From Pseudoalteromonas nigrifaciens (GTDB lineage Bacteria; Pseudomonadota; Gammaproteobacteria; Enterobacterales; Alteromonadaceae), in contig NZ_CP011036.1 of the NCBI RefSeq assembly GCF_002221505.1, positions 2,728,001 to 2,792,000 of the forward strand: 64,000 nt of DNA. Direction: 5' to 3'. Shown piece by piece: positions 9,746 through 18,447 of this stretch. The notes under the pieces are model-generated. The model saw nothing but the letters and a program-made list of their open reading frames with translations, was not told the origin of the DNA and made no database searches. The position numbers and the translations under genes were made by a program. The stretch's first letter is position 1; each line of letters starts with the position of its first letter.

Positions 9746-10759
9746 TTAAATAGCTTCTAGGCTGTCGATTGGCCAGCGCGGTTTAGTTTTCATATCAAGG
9801 GTAGCAAATTGCCCTGCTTTTAACCTTTGCATCCCTGCGTACGCAATCATAGCGCCATTGTCGGTACAAAATTCGGTACGCGGATAATACACTTGCCCTT
9901 TCATGCCTTGCATTACACGCTCCAACTGCAAACGTAACTGCGTATTAGCACTTACGCCGCCAGCAATTACTAGTCGTTTAATACCGGTTTGCTTAAGTGC
10001 ACGTTTGCATTTTATTACCAAGGTATCGATAACCGCGGTTTGAAATGCATGTGCTATATCGGCTTTAGTTTGCTCGTCATCATTGTTTTCACGAATAGTG
10101 ATAGACGCTGCTGTTTTTAAACCGCTAAAACTAAAATCTAGACCAGGCTTGTCTGTCATCGGACGTGGAAATATAAATCGCTTAGCCACCCCCTGCTCTG
10201 CCATTTTAGCTAAACGTGGGCCACCGGGGTAATCAAGTCCTAGTAATTTTGCTGTTTTATCAAATGCTTCGCCTGCTGCATCATCAACCGACTCACCCAG
10301 CACTTCATACTGGCCAATACCGGCTACTTTAACCATCATGGTGTGTCCGCCCGATACTAGCAAAGCAATAAACGGAAACTCAGGAACATTTTCCTCAAGC
10401 ATGGGCGCCAATAAATGCCCTTCCATATGATGCACTGCTACAGCAGGAATATCCCAACCATAAGCAAGAGAGCGACCAATTGAGGTACCGACTAAAAGTG
10501 CGCCAACTAAACCTGGGCCTGCTGTATACGCAACGCCATCTAAATCTTCAGGTCCGCAACCCGCTTGTGCAAATGCAGCGTCGATAAGGGGCAGCGTTTT
10601 ACGTACATGATCCCGTGATGCCAGCTCTGGCACTACACCGCCATAGTCTGCGTGTACTTTTACTTGGCTATATAATTGATGCGCCAATAAACCTTTTTCG
10701 TCATCGTATATAGCAATACCGGTTTCATCGCATGACGATTCAATGCCCAAAATTCGCAC
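9746..10759 (-). CDS. tsaD: tRNA N6-adenosine threonylcarbamoyltransferase TsaD
   Basis: TsaD, with TsaB and TsaE, adds threonylcarbamoyl to A37 of ANN-decoding tRNAs. The 337-residue ASKHA-fold protein starts [19 protein letters not shown], carries the metal-binding HMEGH (histidines 111 and 115), SGGHT (136-140) and the C-terminal [12 protein letters not shown]. It is transcribed leftward and ends six bases from plsY. In many relatives rpsU lies upstream; it does not here. Confidence 0.96.
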   Translation of the reverse strand: MRILGIESSCDETGIAIYDDEKGLLAHQLYSQVKVHADYGGVVPELASRDHVRKTLPLIDAAFAQAGCGPEDLDGVAYTAGPGLVGALLVGTSIGRSLAYGWDIPAVAVHHMEGHLLAPMLEENVPEFPFIALLVSGGHTMMVKVAGIGQYEVLGESVDDAAGEAFDKTAKLLGLDYPGGPRLAKMAEQGVAKRFIFPRPMTDKPGLDFSFSGLKTAASITIRENNDDEQTKADIAHAFQTAVIDTLVIKCKRALKQTGIKRLVIAGGVSANTQLRLQLERVMQGMKGQVYYPRTEFCTDNGAMIAYAGMQRLKAGQFATLDMKTKPRWPIDSLEAI

Positions 10760-10812
10760 TGTTTTTCTCCTGCCACCTATTTAGGTGCTTTTTAAACTAA
10801 ATTATTTACGTT

Positions 10813-11403
10813 TTATAATGTTAAACCAATATTGGTTTGCCCATCAGCAAGCACATGTTTTTTAAGTTCTTTAACATTATCAGAGGTCACACGGCCCATG
10901 GCTTCTACAAAATCAATTAGCTCACCTAATACATCCATTTCGTATTGCATTAGTGGGTGTTCGCGTATTGCTTTGTTATCGGCAACTTCACCTTCAACAG
11001 TCATTTGATACTCAATAAAGCGGGCAACCGTTGCTTGCGATATTTTACTTATATTTATGAGCTCTTGCTCATCTTGCGCCATTAAACCATGCATAAGACT
11101 TAATAATGCGGTCGCGGCATCAATTGCCGGATACGTACCAAACATATCAAAGTCAGCTAGCTCAGGCACATTGGGTTCTATTTTCTCGATTTGCTTTTCA
11201 AGATCAATCTTACTTTTTGGTAGCAGTATTTTCTCCCAGCAAACATTTAAAGCACTGCGTAAAACGGTTTCGTCACCAAACCCTGTTGCTTCACTAAATA
11301 GGCCATAGTTAGGTAGCATACGTTCAATTAAGGCACTGGCTAACACTGCTTTTTGTAAGTAGTTTAGCTCTCTAATACGCTGAAAGTTATTTGCTTTTGT
11401 CAT
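10813..11403 (-). CDS. DUF416 (YjaG-family) protein
   Basis: A 196-residue soluble, largely helical protein with the family's N-terminal pattern (LQKAVLASALIERMLPNY, WEKILL) and a central AIDAATALLSLMHGL. Members are widespread in gammaproteobacteria as YjaG; no biochemical function is established to my knowledge. Its start overlaps the end of the upstream DUF2007 gene by 17 bases, so the two are very likely co-transcribed, with tsaD downstream. Confidence 0.8.
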   Translation of the reverse strand: MTKANNFQRIRELNYLQKAVLASALIERMLPNYGLFSEATGFGDETVLRSALNVCWEKILLPKSKIDLEKQIEKIEPNVPELADFDMFGTYPAIDAATALLSLMHGLMAQDEQELINISKISQATVARFIEYQMTVEGEVADNKAIREHPLMQYEMDVLGELIDFVEAMGRVTSDNVKELKKHVLADGQTNIGLTL

Positions 11404-11749
11404 TTTTTAACGTCTCGCATGACCAACAAAATTCAAATGTTGATCCATTATGCTCATTACAATTAGGACACACCCAATCTGGAGCTGATTGTTTTACTTG
11501 CTGGTAGTTTACCAATATTTGTCGCGCATGGCGCTCTTTTATCGCATAAACCTGCACACTGGCTTGAGCCTGATCAAACGGTATTTCTCCTAAAGCTCCT
11601 TGCAGCATTTCACCTTTAATTTGACACTCTATGCCATCATTTAAGATTAAGCCTTTAATTATATTCGCTTCTAAACTATTTTCAGCGCGATATATTGTTA
11701 TCCATGTGAAAGGGTCAGCGGTTAAGTTATCACTATTAGTATTTTGCAA
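11387..11749 (-). CDS. DUF2007-type protein with C-terminal zinc ribbon
   Basis: A 120-residue protein. Residues about 15-80 resemble the small DUF2007 putative signal-transducing domain (YRAENSLEANIIKGLILNDGIECQI with a following IPFDQAQASVQVYA). The tail has a four-cysteine zinc ribbon, CPNC then CWSC separated by 12 residues. The function is unknown; the family name rests on pattern recognition. It shares a 17-base overlap with the DUF416 gene, suggesting coordinated production. Confidence 0.72.
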   Translation of the reverse strand: MQNTNSDNLTADPFTWITIYRAENSLEANIIKGLILNDGIECQIKGEMLQGALGEIPFDQAQASVQVYAIKERHARQILVNYQQVKQSAPDWVCPNCNEHNGSTFEFCWSCETLKNDKSK

Positions 11750-11829
11750 TTTTCACCTCATTTATTTGTGTTTACAATGCCTTTCATTAATGTGTTAATT
11801 CATAAACTAGCCAGCTTGCAGGAATAAAT

Positions 11830-12252
11830 ATGACACTTACAACTCCAGGATTACTTTTTCCGGCTATTTCATTGTTACTACTTGCCTATACAAACCGATT
11901 TTTAGTAATAGCGCAATTAATTAGAGGATTAAACGCCCGTGAAGGTGAATCAATTCGCCCGGTTGTTGTTGCGCAAATAACCAATTTAAGAAAGCGTATA
12001 AAACTTATAAGAACCATGCAGGTATATGGAGTTGTATCTTTTTTACTATGCACACTTTCCATGTTTGCGTTATTTATAGAGCTCAATACTACTGGAATTA
12101 TTTTATTTGGCGTTAGTCTTACTTGCTTAAGTTTATCGTTATTAACTTCGTTATTTGAAATTCATATTTCTTGCGATGCAATTGAAATAGAACTGCAAAG
12201 CATTGAAAATAAACCATTGAGCAACCGGGTTAGTCGTAACTTTGTTGAATAA
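11830..12252 (+). CDS. DUF2721-type small membrane protein
   Basis: A 140-residue inner-membrane protein with an N-terminal hydrophobic segment (about 4-24), a basic cytoplasmic stretch (AQITNLRKRIKLI), two further hydrophobic segments (about 54-75 and 84-106) and an acidic helical tail. The layout, with TTPGLLFPAISLLLLAYTNRF and the FEIHISCDAIEIEL region, fits DUF2721 proteins, which have no known role. It is monocistronic and divergent from the DUF2007 gene. Confidence 0.7.
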   Translation: MTLTTPGLLFPAISLLLLAYTNRFLVIAQLIRGLNAREGESIRPVVVAQITNLRKRIKLIRTMQVYGVVSFLLCTLSMFALFIELNTTGIILFGVSLTCLSLSLLTSLFEIHISCDAIEIELQSIENKPLSNRVSRNFVE

Positions 12253-12556
12253 AAGCTTATAGTTTCAAATAATAATTTTTGCACAGTGGTTTATTAACCC
12301 TTAAGGCAAAGCTACTTTATATGTTACTTGCATAATAAAAGCTTAAAACACATAACAAACTATTAGTTATTAACCTAAAGGATAATACTATTTAACAATT
12401 TCACTCTTTAATTAATACTAAAAGAGGGATATGCTGATTGAAATTTATTATAAATTTACAATCGCATTTAAATATTACTTATTAATTTTAATAGATTAAT
12501 AAGTAATATTACTATGTTCGCGTATATGCGACTTACTTATAAAAAGGGACTATAAA
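12253..12556. other. AT-rich intergenic region upstream of the LysR gene
   Basis: These 304 bases hold no recognisable gene. The sequence is very AT-rich; its one strong structural element is the 40-base palindrome at 12471-12510, annotated separately. A GGGA at 12546-12549 provides a plausible ribosome-binding site for the GTG at 12557. No terminator for the preceding gene is obvious. Confidence 0.6.
12471..12510. repeat. Perfect AT-rich inverted repeat before the LysR gene
   Basis: Two perfect 16-base arms (12471-12486, AATATTACTTATTAAT; 12495-12510, its exact complement) are separated by TTTAATAG. No T-run follows, so it does not look like an ordinary terminator. It sits 46 bases before the LysR start, where an autoregulatory operator or a mRNA leader structure could lie. 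Confidence 0.75.
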
Positions 12557-13441
12557 GTGAGATTTGAACAACTGGAACAATTCATAGCACTTGGCATGTT
12601 ACGCCACTTCAGACAAGCCGCAGAACAAACTAAAATAAGCACGTCGGCGCTTACACGTAGCATTCAAACTCTTGAAGAAGAAATAGGCTACGAGTTAGTT
12701 AAACGCTCTACTCGCTCGGTACACCTTACCGATGCTGGTGAACTTTTTCTTGATTATGCTAAAAATACGCTTAGTGAGTTGGCATTAACTAAGCAGCGTA
12801 TTTTTCAATCTATTAATGGCACTATTGAAAAAAAGCTAATTATTGGCTACACCAACAAAGCAAGTAGTGTTGTACCTATTTCGTGTGGGCAATTTTTAAA
12901 TCAATATCCGCATATTAAAATTGAAATGCAACTCCAAGATAAACAAGAACTTTCGCGTAAACTGCAACAGGGCGAAATAGATATTAGTGTTTATTCGCAA
13001 GCCATTAATAGCATTGGTAGTGATATTCACTTACCTGATCAGCTAATTTTATTTGTTTCTAAAAACCACCCTCTTGCGCATAAAGCCGACATTAGCAAAC
13101 AAGAGCTAGATCACTACCCTATGTTTGGTTGTTTTTCACAATCTAAACCCGTACAACTTATGCTTAATGAAGCCATTGATGGATTAAACAAATCATCTAG
13201 CATTAAAGTTGGCAGCATAGAGCAAGTAATGGCAGGTCTTGAAAAGTCAGATCATTTTGCAATAGCAGGCATTGAGCACACCAATGCTATTGCTGAAAAT
13301 AGTAATCTTATTCAGTTAAAAACCAATAAAGACCTAAGCCGTGAGCAACTTATAGTACAAACGAGTCAAAAAATTGAAGTGGGTGAGCATATAGAGCACC
13401 TGTTATCACTGATAAAAAAAATGGCTATGACGGTAAATTAA
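12557..13441 (+). CDS. LysR-family transcriptional regulator
   Basis: A 294-residue LysR protein with an N-terminal winged helix (about 1-60: FEQLEQFIALGMLRHFRQAAEQ, then SALTRSIQTLEEEIGYELVKR) and a substrate-binding effector domain from about 90 on. It begins with GTG preceded by GGGA. The target is unknown. The same-strand gene 92 bases downstream encodes an Fe(II)/2-oxoglutarate oxygenase, a possible target, although LysR regulators more often control divergent genes. Confidence 0.92.
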   Translation: MRFEQLEQFIALGMLRHFRQAAEQTKISTSALTRSIQTLEEEIGYELVKRSTRSVHLTDAGELFLDYAKNTLSELALTKQRIFQSINGTIEKKLIIGYTNKASSVVPISCGQFLNQYPHIKIEMQLQDKQELSRKLQQGEIDISVYSQAINSIGSDIHLPDQLILFVSKNHPLAHKADISKQELDHYPMFGCFSQSKPVQLMLNEAIDGLNKSSSIKVGSIEQVMAGLEKSDHFAIAGIEHTNAIAENSNLIQLKTNKDLSREQLIVQTSQKIEVGEHIEHLLSLIKKMAMTVN

Positions 13442-13533
13442 TAAATAAAATAAGTGCCTTTAAACATATAAATGATGGCTATTAAGTTGCTTTGCACTAG
13501 ACTAGCTGCTCTTTATTTTAATAATTAGTATCA

Positions 13534-14154
13534 ATGGGCAACTTTATTACCTCAGAAATATATTTAGATCATATTGAAGCTTATGGTTACGCTATTGTTG
13601 AAAACGCCATTGATGAAGGCTTAATGTCTGATTTAATGGCCGATTGTTACCGGATAAACCCGCACTTTAGCTTAGCTGGAATTGGCCGCTTAAATAATCA
13701 GCAAATTGATAGCACTATTCGCAAAGACAAAACATACTGGTTTGATGGCAGTTCGCAAGCCCAAAAAAATTATCAAACTGCGATGGAAGGCATTAGAACA
13801 ACACTTAACCGGTGTTTTTTTATGGGGTTATTTGATTATGAATGCCACTACGCAAAATATACTTTAGGTGATTTTTATAAAAAGCATGTTGATGCTTTTA
13901 AAGGTCGTTCTAACCGTGTTTTTACCACCGTTTTATACTTAAACACGCCACAGCAAGGCGGCGAGTTAGTTATTTATAAACCTAAAAGTAAAGACATTGA
14001 AATTACTATTAGGCCAACAGCTGGCACCTTAGTATTATTTGAAAGCGAACGCTTTGTTCATGAAGTGCTACCTGCGGTTGATGAACGCTACTCGATTGCT
14101 GGTTGGTTCAGAAAAAACACGTCAATCAGTGGCATTATTGATCCACCCCGCTAA
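13534..14154 (+). CDS. 2-oxoglutarate/Fe(II)-dependent oxygenase
   Basis: A 206-residue dioxygenase with a complete HxD...H iron triad: His118 and Asp120 in KHVDAF, His176 in FVHEVLP, and the 2-oxoglutarate-binding Arg185 in RYSIAGWFR. The double-stranded beta-helix core spans about 100-195, and a GGELVIY strand is typical of prolyl-4-hydroxylase/SM-20-like members. Members of this group hydroxylate proteins or small molecules; the substrate here is unknown. Confidence 0.82.
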   Translation: MGNFITSEIYLDHIEAYGYAIVENAIDEGLMSDLMADCYRINPHFSLAGIGRLNNQQIDSTIRKDKTYWFDGSSQAQKNYQTAMEGIRTTLNRCFFMGLFDYECHYAKYTLGDFYKKHVDAFKGRSNRVFTTVLYLNTPQQGGELVIYKPKSKDIEITIRPTAGTLVLFESERFVHEVLPAVDERYSIAGWFRKNTSISGIIDPPR

Positions 14155-14161
14155 CAATACT

Positions 14162-14191
14162 CTACCCTGTTATTAAAATGCGACAGGGTAG
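14162..14191. terminator. Possible shared stem-loop between the oxygenase and ubiA
   Basis: Nine-base perfect arms (CTACCCTGT at 14162-14170 and complement at 14183-14191) with a 12-base loop lie between the two converging genes and overlap the last codons of ubiA. There is no good T-run on either side, so terminator activity is uncertain. Confidence 0.4.
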
Positions 14192-15051
14192 GAAAACAAT
14201 AAGCCGATAAAAAAGGCTAATCCTACATAATGATTGTTTAAAAACGCTTTAAAACAATCGGTGCGTGCGCGTTGTTGAATAAGCACTTGTTGGTAAACTA
14301 ACAATACAATAGCAACACTAAGACCAAGCCAATAACTCAGCCCAATATTATTAAGTGCTCCTATAGCGAGCATTAACGCTATAAAGGCTAAATTAAGTAA
14401 CCCTATAATGTGACGATCGTATTTACCAAATAAAATAGCGGTAGATTTAACCCCTATTTTTAAGTCATCATCTCTGTCGACCATGGCATACATAGTGTCG
14501 TAGGCTACCGTCCAGCAAATATTAGCAATAAATAACAGCCAAGCCTGTATAGGAAGTGCATTAATTGACGCCATAAAAGCCATAGGAATAGCCCAACCAA
14601 ATGCTGCGCCTAACACCACTTGCGGTAATTGTGTATAACGCTTCATAAACGGGTAACAAAACGCTAAAGCAAGTGCACCAAAAGAGAGTAATATTGTATT
14701 TACACTAAGCATTAACACCAGTAAAAATGCGACTGTTATTAATAATATAAACAAACTAATCGCTTCACCACTACTAACCTGTCCTGAAACTAATGGCCGC
14801 TGCATTGTACGTTTAACCGAACCATCTATTTTTCTATCGGCAAAATCATTAATAACGCATCCGGCGCTGCGCATTATCACAACACCCAGCGTAAATACTA
14901 TAAAGTTAGTTAAACTTGGCATTCCTGCATTTGCTAACCACAGCGCCCAATATGTTGGCCAAAGTAATAGTAAAGTACCTATTGGTTTATCTATACGCAT
15001 GAGCGCAATATAATAAGGAATATGGCTTGGGGTTAAACGCGCTAATTTCAT
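14173..15051 (-). CDS. ubiA: 4-hydroxybenzoate octaprenyltransferase UbiA
   Basis: UbiA attaches the polyprenyl chain to 4-hydroxybenzoate, the second step of ubiquinone synthesis. The 292-residue membrane protein carries two aspartate-rich prenyl-diphosphate motifs, [15 protein letters not shown] and [20 protein letters not shown], and about eight hydrophobic segments. Its ATG overlaps the ubiC stop by four bases, as expected for the ubiC-ubiA pair. Confidence 0.96.
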   Translation of the reverse strand: MKLARLTPSHIPYYIALMRIDKPIGTLLLLWPTYWALWLANAGMPSLTNFIVFTLGVVIMRSAGCVINDFADRKIDGSVKRTMQRPLVSGQVSSGEAISLFILLITVAFLLVLMLSVNTILLSFGALALAFCYPFMKRYTQLPQVVLGAAFGWAIPMAFMASINALPIQAWLLFIANICWTVAYDTMYAMVDRDDDLKIGVKSTAILFGKYDRHIIGLLNLAFIALMLAIGALNNIGLSYWLGLSVAIVLLVYQQVLIQQRARTDCFKAFLNNHYVGLAFFIGLLFSYPVAF

Positions 15052-15593
15052 GAGTACAAATACGCTCCTGGTAAAAACACTTCACACACTAAAAATTTAT
15101 AGTCTTTAAGCGAAAATAGACTGCGACGGCCAAGTAAACTTTGCGATGGTAACTTTAATTGTGCAACAAGCTGTTGTAATGAATGCTGGGTATTAAAGCG
15201 CGCAATTTCTATATCTGTGCGGGTTAATTGTGGATCTTGAAAAATCACATCGCCTAATGGTCGCTCCCCCATATTATGTAATTTATTATTTGCGGCGTTA
15301 ACACTTGCTGGCAACCAGCTTTGCGCATATACAACCGGTTTATTGTCGCAAAGTAAAAGTACCTCACGGTTAAGCGCAGTAGTTTGCGTACAGCCTAATA
15401 ATTGTTGTTGCTCTGCACTAAGCTCAAACTCTTGCTCACTAAGTACTTTTACACTAAAACACTGTGAGCGACTTTTTAATTTGGCTGTTAATGAATGCGG
15501 TTCAAATAACCACTCTTGCTCTGCACTCGATAAATCACTAAACAGTGAGGCACATTGCCAATCGGCAGATAATGAAACAGGGAAAGTAATCAC
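15048..15593 (-). CDS. ubiC: Chorismate pyruvate-lyase UbiC
   Basis: UbiC splits chorismate to 4-hydroxybenzoate and pyruvate, committing it to ubiquinone. The 181-residue protein is weakly conserved, like the family, but shows the conserved [20 protein letters not shown] strand and a C-terminal [21 protein letters not shown]. The overlap with ubiA supports the call. It is divergent from the FliL-like gene. Confidence 0.9.
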   Translation of the reverse strand: MITFPVSLSADWQCASLFSDLSSAEQEWLFEPHSLTAKLKSRSQCFSVKVLSEQEFELSAEQQQLLGCTQTTALNREVLLLCDNKPVVYAQSWLPASVNAANNKLHNMGERPLGDVIFQDPQLTRTDIEIARFNTQHSLQQLVAQLKLPSQSLLGRRSLFSLKDYKFLVCEVFLPGAYLYS

Positions 15594-15748
15594 AATTGCT
15601 CTACTTAATAAAAATCAGTTGAATAATAACATTGCCAAAGCATTTGAAAAAGTACGATTTACTGCCACTAATAGTTGCTCTGCGCTGTATATTAGGCACT
15701 ATAAGGTATAGACTATTTACAACACGTTTATAAAAAACAGCATTTAAC

Positions 15749-16147
15749 ATGAAAAAAACAGTATTCGCCGGCCTTTTTGTACTTATCGCAAGTTTAGTAA
15801 GCTTAACCGCACGAGCAGATTCGACTGTGGGTTACTTTGGTTTTGAGCCAGACATTATTACCAACTATATTGGCGCATCGAGTAAAAAAATGGGCTATGT
15901 GCGCATTACTATCGATTTAATGCTTAATAACGCATCAGATATTGCAACCGTAGAGCACCATACGCCATTGCTGCGCGACGCCTTAGTTGAAATTTTATCT
16001 AAAGAACCTGAAGATAAAATAAAATCGCTCAGTGGGCGTGAAGAAATAAGAGTAAAAAGTGCAGCAAAACTTAAAAGCTTATTAAAAGAAGAAACGGGAC
16101 AAGAGATCATCCGTGAAGTCTTGTTCACCAAGTATTTATATCATTAA
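15749..16147 (+). CDS. Secreted FliL-like protein
   Basis: A 132-residue protein with an N-terminal signal sequence (MKKTVFAGLFVLIASLVSLTARA, likely cleaved after ARA) followed by a FliL-type domain: YFGFEPDIITNYI, GYVRITIDLMLNN, HHTPLLRDALVEILS and a C-terminal IREVLFTKYLYH. Real FliL is membrane-anchored at the flagellar basal body; here no flagellar gene is adjacent and the hydrophobic segment looks cleavable. The role is unknown. It converges with glpG, overlapping by four bases. Confidence 0.75.
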   Translation: MKKTVFAGLFVLIASLVSLTARADSTVGYFGFEPDIITNYIGASSKKMGYVRITIDLMLNNASDIATVEHHTPLLRDALVEILSKEPEDKIKSLSGREEIRVKSAAKLKSLLKEETGQEIIREVLFTKYLYH

Positions 16148-16968
16148 TTGTGGCTTTTAGTTTTTAATATAGACGTGGTAACGGCGTAAGCCATACCGCT
16201 AATTAACCCGCCTAAATGCGCCCAATTAGCCATCCCTATAAACAACACATCCGCAAAACCGAGTACCAACCAAATTAGCATAAAACCAATAATTGCAGTG
16301 CTTACTAATGCAGGTTGTTTAGGGTTTAAGGCGCTGTGGATCCAGCAAAAGCCAAGTAGCGCGTATACCACGCCACTTAGGCCACCAAAGTTAGGGCCAA
16401 CCATTAAATATTGTGCCCAATTGCTGATTAAGGCGCTTACCACAAACAGCCCGATTAAGCTGAGCTTGCCACATTGTTTTTCGATATTATCGCCAAGCGA
16501 CACCCACCAAACTAAGTTAAATACAATATGCATGGCGCTAAAGTGCACTATAGCAGGGGTAATCCACGTTAATGGCTCGGCAGGATTAAACTGCAACGTG
16601 GTATATATTGTTTCAAATCCACCCAATAAAAATGCAATATAAATAACAATACTTAAAATGCTAACCGTTTGATTAAGCCAGCTAAGCGCTTTAAATCGCG
16701 CCACTAAATTCAGCGATTGCCCTTGATACTTAAGCGGTGATTGCGTGCTTCCAACTTCCCAAGATGCTTGCTGGTAGCGGGCATGATTAGGATTTTGCGT
16801 AAACTCAGCCCAAAGCGGTTGCACTTGATGAAAGTGCTCAGGTAAAACGCTAATAATTACTGTGCTACCATCTGTTGAGCGTAACTCGCCTTGCAAGTCT
16901 TGGCTTTTTAAATAGTCTATAAAGCCTTGTGCAGCACGCGGATTATTTAAACTGCCAAGCTCTATCAT
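16144..16968 (-). CDS. glpG: Rhomboid protease GlpG
   Basis: An intramembrane serine protease of 274 residues with the GlpG cytoplasmic N-terminal domain (about 1-80) and six membrane helices. The catalytic serine is Ser198 in GLSGVVYALLG and the catalytic histidine is His251 in NWAHLGGLISG (Ser201 and His254 in E. coli). It overlaps glpE by four bases, reproducing the glpE-glpG pair, but the glpR repressor gene is absent. Confidence 0.94.
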   Translation of the reverse strand: MIELGSLNNPRAAQGFIDYLKSQDLQGELRSTDGSTVIISVLPEHFHQVQPLWAEFTQNPNHARYQQASWEVGSTQSPLKYQGQSLNLVARFKALSWLNQTVSILSIVIYIAFLLGGFETIYTTLQFNPAEPLTWITPAIVHFSAMHIVFNLVWWVSLGDNIEKQCGKLSLIGLFVVSALISNWAQYLMVGPNFGGLSGVVYALLGFCWIHSALNPKQPALVSTAIIGFMLIWLVLGFADVLFIGMANWAHLGGLISGMAYAVTTSILKTKSHN

Positions 16969-17282
16969 CGTTCAACTTTCTCGCTGTAGGCCGCTTCCCA
17001 TGCTGTAAAACCACCATCCATACTGTACACATCTTCAAAACCTTGCTCCACTAAGTAGCTTGCTGCGCCTTGCGAGCTCATACCGTGATAACAAACAATA
17101 ATTATTGGCTGATCAAACTCTTTTTCCATCATAAAGTGTGCAATGTTAGCGTTCGAAAGCGCTTCAGAACCTGGAATATGCCCCGCTTGATATGAATTTG
17201 GATCGCGGATGTCTGCAATTACTACGTCTTCTTTATCTAATAATTCAAGAGTTTGTGCTATTGATATATGTTTAAATGCCAT
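16965..17282 (-). CDS. glpE: Thiosulfate sulfurtransferase GlpE
   Basis: A single-domain rhodanese of 105 residues that transfers sulfur from thiosulfate to cyanide or thiols. The active-site loop is CYHGMS with the catalytic Cys64 (Cys65 in E. coli GlpE); IRDPNSYQAGHIPG is the conserved rhodanese CH2 region. It heads the glpE-glpG pair; AAGAGATTTCA precedes its ATG. Confidence 0.93.
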   Translation of the reverse strand: MAFKHISIAQTLELLDKEDVVIADIRDPNSYQAGHIPGSEALSNANIAHFMMEKEFDQPIIIVCYHGMSSQGAASYLVEQGFEDVYSMDGGFTAWEAAYSEKVER

Positions 17283-17313
17283 TGAAATCTCTTTTAAAAA
17301 TAATTAAATCAAT

Positions 17314-17340
17314 AAAAAAGGCGACTCAAGCCGCCCTTTT
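17314..17340 (-). terminator. Intrinsic terminator after tdh
   Basis: On the minus strand a GGCGGC/GTCGCC stem with a short loop is followed by six Ts (the A-run at 17314-17319). It lies 32 bases beyond the tdh stop and just upstream of glpE. Confidence 0.8.
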
Positions 17341-17371
17341 AATACCATTTATAAAACCGTATTAAACTAAA

Positions 17372-18397
17372 TTAATCCCAGTTTAGTATCACTTTGCCTG
17401 ATTGTCCTGAAATCATCATATCAAAACCAGCTTGAAAGTCGTCTATTGAATATTGATGAGTGATAATTGGGTTTAAGTCTAAACCTGATTGAATAAGACT
17501 TGCCATTTTATACCAGGTTTCGAACATTTCACGGCCATAAATACCTTTGATCACTAAGCCTTTAAAAATCACTTGGTTCCAGTCTACCGCCATATCTGAT
17601 GGTGGAATACCTAGCATGGCAACTTTACCGCCATGGTTCATATTATTTAGCATAGAATTAAAAGCACTTGGTACACCCGACATTTCAAGACCAATATCGA
17701 AGCCTTCAGTCATACCTAGCTCTTTTATTACATCTTCAAGCTTTTCGTTGGCTACGTTAACAGCGCGTGTTGCACCCATTTTGCGTGCTAGCTCTAAGCG
17801 GTATTCGTTTACATCGCTAATAACTACGTGACGTGCGCCTACGTGCTTTGCCACTGCTGCTGCCATAATACCAATGGGGCCTGCACCAGTAATTAATACA
17901 TCTTCGCCGACTAAATCAAACGACAGCGCGGTATGTACGGCATTACCAAAAGGGTCAAAAATTGATGCTAATTCGTCTGAAATATTATCAGGAATTTTAA
18001 ACGCATTAAACGCTGGTATAACTAAGTATTCAGCAAATGCACCTTCGCGATTTACGCCTACACCTGTGGTGTTACGACATAAATGTACGCGCCCTGCACG
18101 ACAGTTACGACAATGGCCACACGTAATATGGCCTTCGCCAGATACTCGGTCGCCAACCTTAAAACCACGTACTTCTTGGCCCATATCGACCACTTCGCCA
18201 ACATACTCATGGCCAACAACCATAGGTGTAGGAATAGTTTTTTGCGCCCACTCGTCCCACTTATAAATATGAACGTCGGTGCCACAAATTGCAGTTTTAC
18301 GAATTTTAATTAGCAGGTCGTTATGGCCAACTTCTGGTTTTGGCGCATCTGTCATCCAAATACCCGGTTCTGCTTTTAATTTAGATAATGCTTTCAT
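17372..18397 (-). CDS. tdh: L-threonine 3-dehydrogenase Tdh
   Basis: Tdh oxidises threonine with NAD to 2-amino-3-ketobutyrate. The 341-residue zinc alcohol dehydrogenase-type protein has the catalytic Cys38 ([14 protein letters not shown]), the structural zinc site [15 protein letters not shown], the GHEYVGEV loop and the NAD-binding [12 protein letters not shown]. It follows kbl, the next enzyme of the same pathway, with an intervening hairpin at 18413-18438. Confidence 0.97.
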   Translation of the reverse strand: MKALSKLKAEPGIWMTDAPKPEVGHNDLLIKIRKTAICGTDVHIYKWDEWAQKTIPTPMVVGHEYVGEVVDMGQEVRGFKVGDRVSGEGHITCGHCRNCRAGRVHLCRNTTGVGVNREGAFAEYLVIPAFNAFKIPDNISDELASIFDPFGNAVHTALSFDLVGEDVLITGAGPIGIMAAAVAKHVGARHVVISDVNEYRLELARKMGATRAVNVANEKLEDVIKELGMTEGFDIGLEMSGVPSAFNSMLNNMNHGGKVAMLGIPPSDMAVDWNQVIFKGLVIKGIYGREMFETWYKMASLIQSGLDLNPIITHQYSIDDFQAGFDMMISGQSGKVILNWD

Positions 18398-18412
18398 AAT
18401 TCACACTCAACT

Positions 18413-18438
18413 AAAAAACCGCGGCTATAGCGCGGTTT
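18413..18438 (-). terminator. Intrinsic terminator-like hairpin between kbl and tdh
   Basis: Eight-base arms AAACCGCG (18416-18423) and complement (18431-18438) with a 7-base loop, followed on the minus strand by six Ts (A-run 18413-18418). It lies within the 50-base gap between two genes that normally share a transcript, so it probably reduces tdh expression relative to kbl. Confidence 0.75.
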
Positions 18439-18447
18439 ACAATAAAA

